Source of the DNA: Candidatus Roizmanbacteria bacterium RIFCSPLOWO2_01_FULL_40_13 | GTDB taxonomy: Bacteria > Patescibacteriota > Microgenomatia > UBA1406 > GWC2-37-13 | Direction: 5' to 3' | Length of the DNA stretch: 48,396 nt | Assembly: GCA_001789745.1 (NCBI GenBank) | Contig: MGAN01000021.1 | Coordinates: forward strand, 434 to 48,829 | Part shown: positions 24,102-31,000 of the stretch, in pieces | Numbering within the stretch: the first letter of the stretch is position 1 | How the letters are laid out: every line of letters starts with the position of its first letter | Made by a program: the position numbers and the translations under genes | Notes under the pieces: model-generated | The model's input: the letters and a program-made list of their open reading frames with translations, nothing else | The model's database searches: none | Told to the model about the DNA's origin: nothing

Positions 24102-24593
24102 TTAACTTTTGACTTTTAACTTTATATAGGCTTCCTCCATGGCATTAATAATCTGTCCGATTATTTTTTCAGCCTCTTCAAAACTCACGGCCTTGATATT
24201 ATGAGGATAATAATGGAAGATCTGATTGCGACCTAGTTTCCAGGTAGTCCAGACTCGCTCGGCAAAGTCGCGAGTCACGCTTTCTCTCATTTTTTTAAAA
24301 AGCGATCTTTCTCCCAGCTTTCCCTCCAGATTTGGCGACATGAGTTTCCCCAACCGCAGATGATCGGATATATAATCCAGGTGGGAAATAAATTTCATAT
24401 CCTTAAAAAGCTGCTTCAAAAATCCCTCATAAGCTTTGGCGAATGGGAATACCAGGAATGAGTAGTCTTTAAAATGATAGGCGTTGCTTTTGATGATATT
24501 ATTCATGAGGTACTGCCCCTCCAAAATAAGATCTTTCTGCTCTTGGCTCAGATACTGCCAAAACTCCCGGTACTTATCACTAACTTCGGTCAT
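24102..24593 (-). CDS. HEPN-like helical protein
   Basis: The 163-residue protein is mostly helical and contains 'KLGRNQIFHYYPHN' (about residues 120-133), a match to the RNxxxH motif of HEPN ribonucleases, preceded by 'AKAYEGFLKQLFKDM', typical of the first helices of HEPN or RnlA-related proteins. No antitoxin-like neighbour is visible, so a toxin role is only a possibility. Its last codons (LKVKS, stop TAA) are provided by the AAAAGTCAAAAGTT heptad repeat at 24090-24123. TATCAT lies 6 bases upstream of the ATG. The Ca2+ ATPase follows directly. Confidence 0.6.
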   Translation of the reverse strand: MTEVSDKYREFWQYLSQEQKDLILEGQYLMNNIIKSNAYHFKDYSFLVFPFAKAYEGFLKQLFKDMKFISHLDYISDHLRLGKLMSPNLEGKLGERSLFKKMRESVTRDFAERVWTTWKLGRNQIFHYYPHNIKAVSFEEAEKIIGQIINAMEEAYIKLKVKS

Positions 24594-24823
24594 TTACTAA
24601 TGATAACATTTTGACCTTGACTTTTGCATATATAAGATTTATCCTAAAAATAATGAAAGACGGCATGGACGGTGATGGAAACTCATAATAAACCAACGTC
24701 ATTTCCGCGAAGACGGATTAAATTGCTATAGTTAGCGCAAAACAAAATGTCGTATTTGTCATCCTGAATTTATTTCAGGATCTGGATTACGCATGGAGTA
24801 CGGATTATTGGGATGTAAATAAA
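24594..24823. other. Spacer with family E and half of family A
   Basis: Contains TTTCCGCGAAGACGGATTAAAT (about 24700-24723, shared with 30968-30990) and a 57-bp half of family A (24727-24783). No gene or clear promoter for the DUF4349 gene is visible. Confidence 0.45.
24727..24783. repeat. Family A, half element (copy 3)
   Basis: TATAGTTAGCGCAAAACAAAATG followed by CATCCTGAATTTATTTCAGGATC; only one half of the family A palindrome. Confidence 0.75.
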
Positions 24824-25726
24824 ATGTCTAGAATTTTTAGTTGGATCAAAAACAACAAGCTGGCTTTTGTTCTTCTGCTGGTCGTTGCCTATTTTCTCTA
24901 TAAACAGTACTCTCTTCCCCTGCGTTATCAGATCTCCTCTCCTGCCATTGATTATCCGGCGGTTGGAAGCGGGGAGATGATGATGAAATCTCAAGACCGG
25001 GCGATCGGCGGCATCGGCATGTTTCCTCAGCCCGAAGCTCCTCCCACTCAAAATATCGAAAACAGGTTGGTCATTCAGGAATCATATCTATCCCTTCAAG
25101 TAACTAACGTCAGAGAATCGCAGGATCAAATCATCGGAACCGCGGAAGATCTGGGAGGCTATATGGTCAATCGATCACTCTCAAATCCCCAGGACGCCCC
25201 CACTGCTTCGGTTACCGTACGAGTCCCGTCGGACAAACTTAAGCAAGCCCTAGAAGCGTATCGTAATCTTGCAGTCAAAGTTGTCTCGGAAAACCTGAAC
25301 GGTACCGATGTCACCGACCAGTATGTCGACAACGAAGCCAGACTCGCAACGCTGGAAAAAACAAAAACCAAGTTTGAAGAGATCCTGGCATCCGCAATCA
25401 GAGTTCAGGATATTCTCGAGGTTCAACGAGAACTTATTAATCTTCAATCTCAGATCGACGCGGTAATTGGCCAGCAAAAATATTACGAGCAGTCGGCAGC
25501 CATGGCTAGACTGACTGTCTATCTCTCGACCGACGAATTTGCCCTCCCCTATAGTCCGTCGGAGTCGTGGAGGCCGGAAGTGATCTTCAAACAGGCGATC
25601 AGATCCCTAATCACCCATGTCAGAAAATTAGGCACTGCCCTGATCTGGCTGGCAGTCTATTCTCCTGTCTGGCTAATTGGACTTCTGTTAATTCGGTTCT
25701 TGCGAAAAAAGAATATCCCCACTTAG
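24824..25726 (+). CDS. DUF4349-domain membrane protein
   Basis: The 300-residue protein starts with a short cytoplasmic segment and a membrane helix (about residues 13-26), then an extracytoplasmic domain typical of DUF4349: 'NRLVIQESYLSLQVTNV', 'GGYMVNRSLSN', 'SVTVRVPSDKLKQALEAY' and 'DVTDQYVDNEARLATLEKTKTKFEEIL' followed by a coiled-coil ('ILEVQRELINLQSQIDAVIGQQKYYEQSA'). It ends with a second membrane helix (about 272-294) and a basic tail. The domain is widespread in Gram-positive lipoproteins; its function is unknown. It stands alone between repeat arrays. Confidence 0.85.
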   Translation: MSRIFSWIKNNKLAFVLLLVVAYFLYKQYSLPLRYQISSPAIDYPAVGSGEMMMKSQDRAIGGIGMFPQPEAPPTQNIENRLVIQESYLSLQVTNVRESQDQIIGTAEDLGGYMVNRSLSNPQDAPTASVTVRVPSDKLKQALEAYRNLAVKVVSENLNGTDVTDQYVDNEARLATLEKTKTKFEEILASAIRVQDILEVQRELINLQSQIDAVIGQQKYYEQSAAMARLTVYLSTDEFALPYSPSESWRPEVIFKQAIRSLITHVRKLGTALIWLAVYSPVWLIGLLLIRFLRKKNIPT

Positions 25727-25770
25727 AAAGTCGCCCCTTCCTTCACGCTTGCTTTTTTTAAATTGAGGGT

Positions 25771-26090
25771 TATACTTCTATTAATTGAAATCGCAATCAG
25801 TATATATACCCGTCTTATGCTGGTTTGCAACCCGTCGGGTTGTCAAAGCAGCTTAGAGGGGTATATACTCGAGCAAATTCATTTGCGAGTGGTATATACC
25901 CATCTTACTTACGATTTGCAGCTCTCTCGGAGCGCGAAAAAGCGGAATAGACGGGTATATACTGAGTAACTCGGTTGCAAACCTTAAGTTATCGAAGTAT
26001 ACCCCTCCTTAGTTGATTTGATAAGATAACTTTAGTTGACAATTTGCAAAATCAACTAAGATGGGTATACAATATTGATAGAGATTGCAG
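25771..26090. repeat. Array of three family B-type hairpin modules
   Basis: Three modules share the outer words TATACTTC and GGGTATATAC but differ inside. Module 1 (25771-25869) has GCTG/CAGC in place of the usual GTTGA/TCAAC stem and its own CAACCCG/GGGTTG hairpin. Module 2 (25891-25962) has a GCTC/GAGC hairpin. Module 3 (25997-26070) is a standard family B sequence in reverse orientation. A CTCGAGCAAAT/ATTTGCGAG hairpin (25868-25890) joins 1 and 2. The region contains no gene. Confidence 0.7.
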
Positions 26091-26106
26091 TTGACCCAAA
26101 CTTCTT

Positions 26107-26784
26107 ATGAAAAGAGTATTCGAACTGATCAACAAAAATATTTTGCAACAACTTATCTTTAACCGCAAAAAGGACGTCCCGGATAACGAAGATATGCCCA
26201 TGATCACTATCTCCCGCGAGATGGGATCAGGCGGCAGGCCGATTGCCGAATTGGTAGTGAAAAAATTAGGCAAGCCCTGGAAACTTTTCCACAAAGATCT
26301 GATTGATAAGATTGCGAAAGAAGGCAATCTGGAAAAAAAACTGGTCAAAGAAATTGATGAAAACCGTATTCCTTTGGTTGACGAAATCATCGGTGATTTT
26401 TTTGGCAAAAGATATCTTTCCCTTTCCAATTACTACAAACATTTGCTCAAAATTTTAAGCGTCATCGGTCAAAGAGGTTACGGCGTGATTATGGGTCGGG
26501 GAGCGCATCACCTTTTTCGGGAAGCTCTAAATGTCAGAATTGTCTGCGAGATGCACCAGCGCATCAAATGGGAGATGGAATTTGAGGGATTGACTAAAAC
26601 CCAGGCAGTAAAAAGAGTCGAACTTTCAGACAAGCAAAGATATGAATTTGAACGAATACTCTATAATCATGATATCAGAAAAGCCCACCACTATGATCTG
26701 GTCATCCGAACCGGTCCCTATTTATCTATTGAAGAAGCTTCTGATATTATTGTCTTTACCGCCAAGAAAAGATTTAAGCTGTAA
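26107..26784 (+). CDS. Cytidylate kinase-like family protein
   Basis: The 225-residue protein has the P-loop of the cytidylate-kinase-like family near the N-terminus ('MITISREMGSGGRPIAELVVKKLG', about residues 31-54), 'FHKDLIDKIA', and 'VIGQRGYGVIMGRGAHHLF' in the middle, followed by 'VRIVCEMHQRIKWEMEFEGLTKTQAVKRVELSDKQRYEFERILY', the lid-type region. These proteins resemble Cmk but are a separate family whose substrate is mostly untested. Its stop codon is immediately followed by the stop codon of rplA on the other strand, with no spacer or terminator between. Confidence 0.8.
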   Translation: MKRVFELINKNILQQLIFNRKKDVPDNEDMPMITISREMGSGGRPIAELVVKKLGKPWKLFHKDLIDKIAKEGNLEKKLVKEIDENRIPLVDEIIGDFFGKRYLSLSNYYKHLLKILSVIGQRGYGVIMGRGAHHLFREALNVRIVCEMHQRIKWEMEFEGLTKTQAVKRVELSDKQRYEFERILYNHDIRKAHHYDLVIRTGPYLSIEEASDIIVFTAKKRFKL

Positions 26785-27660
26785 TTATTGTAATCCGAGG
26801 GTAGTATCAAGCTTAATTGAGGGACTCATCGTCGACTTAAGATAAACTTTTTGGATATTTTTTGCGCCTACGGATTCGATGAATTTTTCTACGTTTGCCT
26901 GCAGATTCTTCTCTTCAGTTGAGATTTTTCCGATCATTTGATGAATCAAAGGAGCTTTGCTTTCTGTTTTCCAACGAATTACTCCCTTGGAGAACTTTTT
27001 GACCGCTTCCTCCGGCTTATCGGAAATCGTACCGGCTTTAGGATTTGGCATCAAACCTTTGGGGCCTAAGAATTTGGCGTATTTTGCCAACTTCGGCATG
27101 AAAGAAGGATGAGTTATCAAGACGTCAAAGTCAACCTTGCCCTTTTCGATTTTTTCCAGCAATTTATCATTCACGACTGCCACTCTAACCTGCTTTCCTG
27201 AAGAAAAGGGCAACTCTGCCTCACCTTTTAATCCTGTTTTATTAACCACCAGATGAAGTTCTACCGATTCGTCGAAGTTGGCATATTTAAGTTTCTTAAG
27301 CAGAACTAGCGCGTCTTTTATAGAATAGTTTTTTTTGGGATCGACCAATTTTTTGGCTTTTTTATACTTGCTCCCATGCGCTCTTATTTTGATTTTCTTG
27401 GCTTTGTCTTTAGCGGCCGGAGCTTTAGTGGAGGCAGGCACTGTCTCAATAATCTCCTTTGCTTTTTGCATCTTTATTATTGCCTCATCGCTCACCTCAA
27501 CCTGTGTCATCCTCTCGCCGCCTTTTAATCCCTGAGCTCTTATTTTTACCTTTTCCGCTTTTTTAGCGGTTTTTTTTTCGGCAGAGCGGCGCTTCTGCTC
27601 GTCTTTCTGCTGTTTTTCAATATCTTCGTAACCTAAAATACGCGTTTTGACTTTTCCCAT
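26785..27660 (-). CDS. rplA: Ribosomal protein L1 with long N-terminal extension
   Basis: The C-terminal 200 residues are a standard uL1 ('KNYSIKDALVLLKKLKYANFDESVELHL', 'GPKGLMPNPKAGTISD', 'TEEKNLQANVEKFIESVG', 'KSTMSPSIKLDTTLGL'). About 90 additional N-terminal residues are basic and contain three related words, KTRILGYE, KVKIRAQGLK and KIKIRAHGSK, suggesting an internal duplication of a short KxxIxAxGxK unit. L1 forms the ribosomal L1 stalk and often represses its own operon. I choose the ATG at 27660; the GTG in frame upstream lies at the edge of a MITE whose end is only 7 bases from this ATG. It is the last gene of secE-nusG-rplK-rplA. Confidence 0.93.
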   Translation of the reverse strand: MGKVKTRILGYEDIEKQQKDEQKRRSAEKKTAKKAEKVKIRAQGLKGGERMTQVEVSDEAIIKMQKAKEIIETVPASTKAPAAKDKAKKIKIRAHGSKYKKAKKLVDPKKNYSIKDALVLLKKLKYANFDESVELHLVVNKTGLKGEAELPFSSGKQVRVAVVNDKLLEKIEKGKVDFDVLITHPSFMPKLAKYAKFLGPKGLMPNPKAGTISDKPEEAVKKFSKGVIRWKTESKAPLIHQMIGKISTEEKNLQANVEKFIESVGAKNIQKVYLKSTMSPSIKLDTTLGLQ

Positions 27661-27666
27661 ATATTT

Positions 27667-27806
27667 CACGACTTACGCACTTTTTAATAATTAGGTTGTT
27701 GTAGCGTCATTCTGGCAAGCGAGGCACGAGCGCGACCAGAATCATTGTTTGGATTCTGGAGTCGCTCTAAAACTCATCGCTCCCCAGAATGACTGCGTAA
27801 GTCCTG
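27667..27806. mobile_element. Family C MITE, copy 1 (rplK-rplA gap)
   Basis: A 140-bp non-coding element with terminal inverted repeats (ACGACTTACGCAC and TGCGTAAGTCCTG) and inner CATTCTGG/CCAGAATG arms, flanked on both sides by TATTT, a 5-bp target duplication. It lies in reverse orientation relative to copies 2 and 3. It contains no coding region. Confidence 0.85.
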
Positions 27807-27900
27807 TATTTATAAAATTCTAAACTCTAAATCCTAAATCCTAAACAATATCAAAATTCAAATCTTTAAACTCAAAACTTATTTTATTGCCAATTAGAAA

Positions 27901-28323
27901 TTATTCTATGTCCACTCCCATCGATCTTGCCGTTCCCGCAACCACTTTTATTGCCTGCGGTAAATTGTCCGTATTCAGATCGTCCAGTTTTTCTTTTGCA
28001 ATTTCTTCTACCTGCTGTTTGCTCAACTTTCCCACTTTCTCGGTATTTGGCTTGCCCGAACCTTTCTCAAGCGATATTTTTTTCTTGATCATCGCGGCAA
28101 CCGGTGGAAGTTTGGTAACAAAAGTATACGACCTGTCTTCATAGACGGTAATCACGGCCGGGATGATCTGGCCTTTAAGCTTGACGGTTGCATCATTATA
28201 CTCTTTGATAAAGCTCATGATCGGAACTCCGTGCTGACCCAGTGCCGGTCCCACCGGAGGCGCCGGGGTCGCCACTCCCGCTGGTAAATTTAACTTAATG
28301 ACGGTTTTGATTTTCTTAGCCAT
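27901..28323 (-). CDS. rplK: Ribosomal protein L11
   Basis: A 140-residue uL11 with the usual features: '[39 protein letters not shown]' at the N-terminus and '[50 protein letters not shown]' in the rRNA-binding C-terminal domain. It forms the GTPase-associated stalk base with 23S rRNA. It is preceded by family G copy 2 and nusG and followed by MITE copy 1 and rplA. The overlap between nusG and rplK usual in other bacteria is absent here because of the inserted repeat. Confidence 0.97.
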   Translation of the reverse strand: MAKKIKTVIKLNLPAGVATPAPPVGPALGQHGVPIMSFIKEYNDATVKLKGQIIPAVITVYEDRSYTFVTKLPPVAAMIKKKISLEKGSGKPNTEKVGKLSKQQVEEIAKEKLDDLNTDNLPQAIKVVAGTARSMGVDIE

Positions 28324-28347
28324 TTATTTTTTAAAAATAAGTTGTAA

Positions 28348-28440
28348 ATGAGGCAAATGCAATTTTTTTCACTTTCGAGGGGACCGCAGAGCTTGTCGAG
28401 CGGTGAGACTCTCGTGTGATAAAAAATTGTATTGCCGAAT
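28348..28440. repeat. Family G element, intergenic copy
   Basis: Starts ATGAGGCAAATGC and ends ATTGCCGAAT. It is the counterpart of 5275-5365 inside leuS and fills the nusG-rplK gap, with GGCAA/TTGCC ends and an inner TCGAGGGGACCGC/GAGACTCTCGTG core. Confidence 0.8.
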
Positions 28441-28451
28441 TTTCAGAATTT

Positions 28452-29039
28452 TTACAATTTGGCAACCTGCAAAAAATCCAACTCAACCGGTGTTTCCCGA
28501 TCAAAGATAGATACAAGCACTCGAACTCTCCCCTTCTCTTCATCAATCGCCTCAATTGTCCCCAAAAAATCAACAAAGGGCCCTTCGGTTATCTTAACTG
28601 CCTCGCCGGGTGAGAACTTTGTTTTAAACTTGGGCTGCTCCTGCTGGACGAACTTCATGATAGCTTCGACCTCGGTATCTGAAATAGGGGTGGGCTTAAG
28701 ACCTGCGCCGACAAAACCAGTCACGCCTTCTGTCGTTCTCACCACTAGCCATGAGTCATCATCCAGAATCATCCTGATCAAGACATATCCCGGAAATACT
28801 TTCTCATTGGCTTTAGACTTTTTGCCTTTTTTAACTATCACAATTTCTCGCATCGGTATAACTACGTCATATATTTTCTTCTCAACCCCGAGACTTTTGA
28901 TTCGCTGCTCTAGGGCATTTTTTACTCTTGCTTCATAACCGGTCTGAACATGGATGACATACCATTTAGCCAGCGATTGTGGAGTTAATTCCTTTACGAT
29001 CTCCTTTTTTTCTTCCTGAAGTTGTTGTTGATTAACCAT
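28452..29039 (-). CDS. nusG: Transcription termination/antitermination factor NusG
   Basis: The 195-residue protein has the NGN domain ('KWYVIHVQTGYEARVKNALEQRI', 'PGYVLIRMILDDDSWLVVRTTEGVTGFVG') and a C-terminal KOW domain ('FSPGEAVKITEGPFVDFLGTIEAIDEEKGRVRVLVSIFDRETPVELDFLQVAKL'). It binds RNA polymerase and couples transcription to Rho and the ribosome. I take the ATG at 29039; an in-frame TTG 9 bases earlier is less likely. It is downstream of secE but separated by MITE copy 2. Confidence 0.96.
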   Translation of the reverse strand: MVNQQQLQEEKKEIVKELTPQSLAKWYVIHVQTGYEARVKNALEQRIKSLGVEKKIYDVVIPMREIVIVKKGKKSKANEKVFPGYVLIRMILDDDSWLVVRTTEGVTGFVGAGLKPTPISDTEVEAIMKFVQQEQPKFKTKFSPGEAVKITEGPFVDFLGTIEAIDEEKGRVRVLVSIFDRETPVELDFLQVAKL

Positions 29040-29116
29040 ACTTAACAATTTCGAAATCCTAAAATCTAATTTCTAAATAATTCTAATTTTCAAATTTCAA
29101 ATAATCCAATTCTCTA

Positions 29117-29256
29117 CAGGACTTACGCAGTCATTCTGGGGAGCGATGAGTTTTAGAGCGACTCCAGAATCCAAACAACGATTCTGGTCGCGCTCGTGCC
29201 TCGCTTGCCAGAATGACGCTACAACAACCTAATTATTAAAAAGTGCGTAAGTTCTG
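29117..29256. mobile_element. Family C MITE, copy 2 (secE-nusG gap)
   Basis: A 140-bp element with ends CAGGACTTACGCAG and GTGCGTAAGTTCTG, flanked by TCTCTA on both sides (6-bp target duplication). It is inverted relative to copy 1, so rplK and nusG sit between inverted copies. Confidence 0.87.
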
Positions 29257-29324
29257 TCTCTATTTGAATTTCGATCATTTGGATTTTGATATTGTTTAGA
29301 GTTTCGAATTTAGGAATTAGGAAT

Positions 29325-29525
29325 TTAACGAAATTTGGTCAATATCTCAAGTCCTTTTGTCAGTAAGATATCTATTATACCTATATAAAACCCGGTTAGC
29401 AAGGATATTCCGATCACGATCATCGTAAGCTTCACTGTCTCTTTCCGTGTGGGCCAGGTGACTTTCTTAAGTTCGTCTATAATATCTCTGGTAAAAGCCG
29501 GTGTCGGCAATCTTTTTTTATCCAT
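29325..29525 (-). CDS. secE: Preprotein translocase subunit SecE
   Basis: A 66-residue SecE with the conserved amphipathic segment 'IIDELKKVTWPTRKETVKLTMIVIG' followed by one transmembrane helix ('SLLTGFYIGIIDILLTKGLEIL'). It clamps SecY in the translocon. Position before nusG-rplK-rplA matches the bacterial consensus order. Confidence 0.94.
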   Translation of the reverse strand: MDKKRLPTPAFTRDIIDELKKVTWPTRKETVKLTMIVIGISLLTGFYIGIIDILLTKGLEILTKFR

Positions 29526-29697
29526 AAATAATACAACTATTTTACCAATTGCAAACTATTTTTCAATCTTATAGGAAATATCATCTCGGGGGACAAATAA
29601 AAGGGTCGGGATTCTGCCATACTTTTTCACCCGAAAGCAACACCTTAAGATTTTTTCATCCTTTTCTCCCATAATTTAATTTTAACAACTTCCCATC

Positions 29698-29844
29698 GTT
29701 AGCGCAAAACAAAATGTCGTATTTGTCATCCTGAACTTGGTTTGGGACCCGATTGATAAGATGCTGAAACCGCGTCAGACGCGGTGAAATAAATTCAGCA
29801 TGACATAGAATACAATCTGTCATTTCGTTTTGCGATCGCTATAT
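29698..29844. repeat. Family A palindromic element, copy 4
   Basis: About 147 bp from GTTAGCGCAAAACAAAATG to CATTTCGTTTTGCGATCGCTATA, with an extra ACCGCGTCAGACGCGGT hairpin nested in the centre. Confidence 0.8.
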
Positions 29845-29848
29845 CTTC

Positions 29849-29877
29849 TTGACAAGAAACCAAAGTAAAAGTATAAT
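29849..29877 (+). promoter_or_regulatory. Consensus promoter of the WhiB-like gene
   Basis: TTGACA (29849-29854), 17 bases, TATAAT (29872-29877): a perfect sigma-70-type promoter. The ATG begins 8 bases later, so the mRNA should carry at most one or two leader bases. Confidence 0.85.
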
Positions 29878-29885
29878 AAGGCGTT

Positions 29886-30251
29886 ATGACAAATGAAATT
29901 AATATTCCAGTTGGGAATTTTGACATGACTATAATATATGGAGTAAAGCTTTCGGATGATAGAGAAGGATTATTCATTAAGCCGGATCGATGGAGAAATC
30001 CTGACCTTCTCCATTTATTACCTTCCTTCGGGTCTGGCATGATTGCGCAGGGTATATCCGACGAAAGAATACAACAGGTAGTTCATTCAGTTTGTCAAAT
30101 CTGCCCCGTTTTTGCAGTCTGCAAGCCAGAATATATAAAAAGAGCGGGGTTAACTGATGCAAAATTAACGGGAACCCAAACTCGTTCGGACCACTGCGCT
30201 CTTGGAATAAGAGGGGGCGGATTTATCGCCGCCGAATATTTCCGGTCTTAA
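29886..30251 (+). CDS. Small Cys-cluster protein with WhiB-like signature
   Basis: The 121-residue protein contains C70-x2-C73-P-V-x3-C79, exactly the Cx2CPVx3C of WhiB-type [4Fe-4S] transcription factors, and then C104 beside G107-I-R-G-G111, which resembles the WhiB G[VI]WGG turn. It differs from WhiB because the first of the four cysteines is not upstream; C104 is the only other cysteine. 'SDERIQQVVHSVC' corresponds to the helix that leads into the cluster in WhiB. WhiB proteins are otherwise an actinobacterial and actinophage family, so this may be a distant relative or convergence. An iron-sulfur or zinc site is an inference. It has a perfect consensus promoter and is likely strongly expressed. 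Confidence 0.6.
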   Translation: MTNEINIPVGNFDMTIIYGVKLSDDREGLFIKPDRWRNPDLLHLLPSFGSGMIAQGISDERIQQVVHSVCQICPVFAVCKPEYIKRAGLTDAKLTGTQTRSDHCALGIRGGGFIAAEYFRS

Positions 30252-30350
30252 TGATAAATTCTATCCTGTCTTTCATACCTGTCTCTCGTCAAGATTTCCC
30301 TTCGGTACTAATTACTGGATACTAAATACTGGATACTTTATACTATTTTC

Positions 30351-30941
30351 ATGCGCAAGTTGATTATTATTATGTTTTGTTTCTTTTTCTTTGCGGTTTC
30401 TTCTTTCGCACTCGAACTCCAATCTCCCCGCTTCAGAATCGAAGTTGGAGATGTCGAAATCGATAAGCAAGCCGAAAAAGAAGTTGTTTATACTATCGAA
30501 ACACTTTTCGGCCAAGGCAGTCTTTCTAAATTCAATGCCCAAGGTTTCCTTGTCAAAAAACCGCAGCCTAATGAAGGTCTGGAATTCACTCTATCCCCCA
30601 CCCTCCTAACTATTCATCCACCCTTCTCCGCTGCAAGTCAAAATCAAGCTATTGCCATCTCAGTCACTACCCAGAATCAGTCTGGTTTTTTTCTCAATTT
30701 CATTCAGGAATACAAATTAAAAAATCTGTCAGGTCAAACTTTGGACTTAAATTACGGTTTAACCAAAGACGGACCCTTTTATACTTTGCCCAATCAAAAT
30801 AGCGGCGATTCTCCCACAGTTTTAAACGACGATAACCCCAACCAACCCGACTCAATTTATTTCCGCCTTATTCCACCGACTCACCTTCAAGAGGGAACTT
30901 TTGAAACCATTTTAAACTTTATTATCGTTCCGGATTATTGA
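30351..30941 (+). CDS. Secreted protein of unknown function
   Basis: The 196-residue protein starts with a signal peptide (MRKLIIIMFCFFFFAVSSFA, cleavage probably after residue 20). The mature part is beta-rich and Ser/Thr/Asn-rich: 'LESPRF'-like start, 'GFLVKKPQPNEGLEFTLSPTLLTIHPPF', 'AISVTTQNQSGFFLNFIQEYKLKN', and it ends 'EGTFETILNFIIVPDY', like the last strand of an Ig-like or WxL-type domain. It has no anchor. TATACT (30339-30344) is 6 bases upstream of the ATG. It is probably co-expressed with the next gene, another secreted beta-sandwich protein. Confidence 0.65.
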   Translation: MRKLIIIMFCFFFFAVSSFALELQSPRFRIEVGDVEIDKQAEKEVVYTIETLFGQGSLSKFNAQGFLVKKPQPNEGLEFTLSPTLLTIHPPFSAASQNQAIAISVTTQNQSGFFLNFIQEYKLKNLSGQTLDLNYGLTKDGPFYTLPNQNSGDSPTVLNDDNPNQPDSIYFRLIPPTHLQEGTFETILNFIIVPDY

Positions 30942-30995
30942 AGCTCCCACGACCTAACGGTCGGGGATTTCCGCGAAGACGGATTAAATAAGCAC
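30942..30995. repeat. Family E element, copy 1
   Basis: GAAGCTCCCACGACCTAACGG then TCGGGGATTTCCGCG; the CGACC/GGTCG hairpin recurs at 32222-32283, and its tail GAAGACGGATTAAAT recurs near 24708. Confidence 0.6.
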
Positions 30996-31000
30996 TTCTT

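Larger units (their letters stand above)
29526..29885. other. secE / WhiB-like spacer with family A copy 4
   Basis: No gene is seen apart from the promoter at 29849-29877. A complete family A element lies at 29698-29844, ending five bases before the TTGACA box. Confidence 0.55.

Noticed and set aside
25771-26090. Possible CRISPR array
   Set aside because: The repeated words are palindromic hairpins in both orientations with variable spacing, there are no regular unique spacers, and no cas genes are near.
27667-29256. A composite transposon carrying nusG-rplK
   Set aside because: The inverted 140-bp copies have separate, different target duplications, so they inserted independently; no transposase is present. 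Only possible inversion is kept as a finding.
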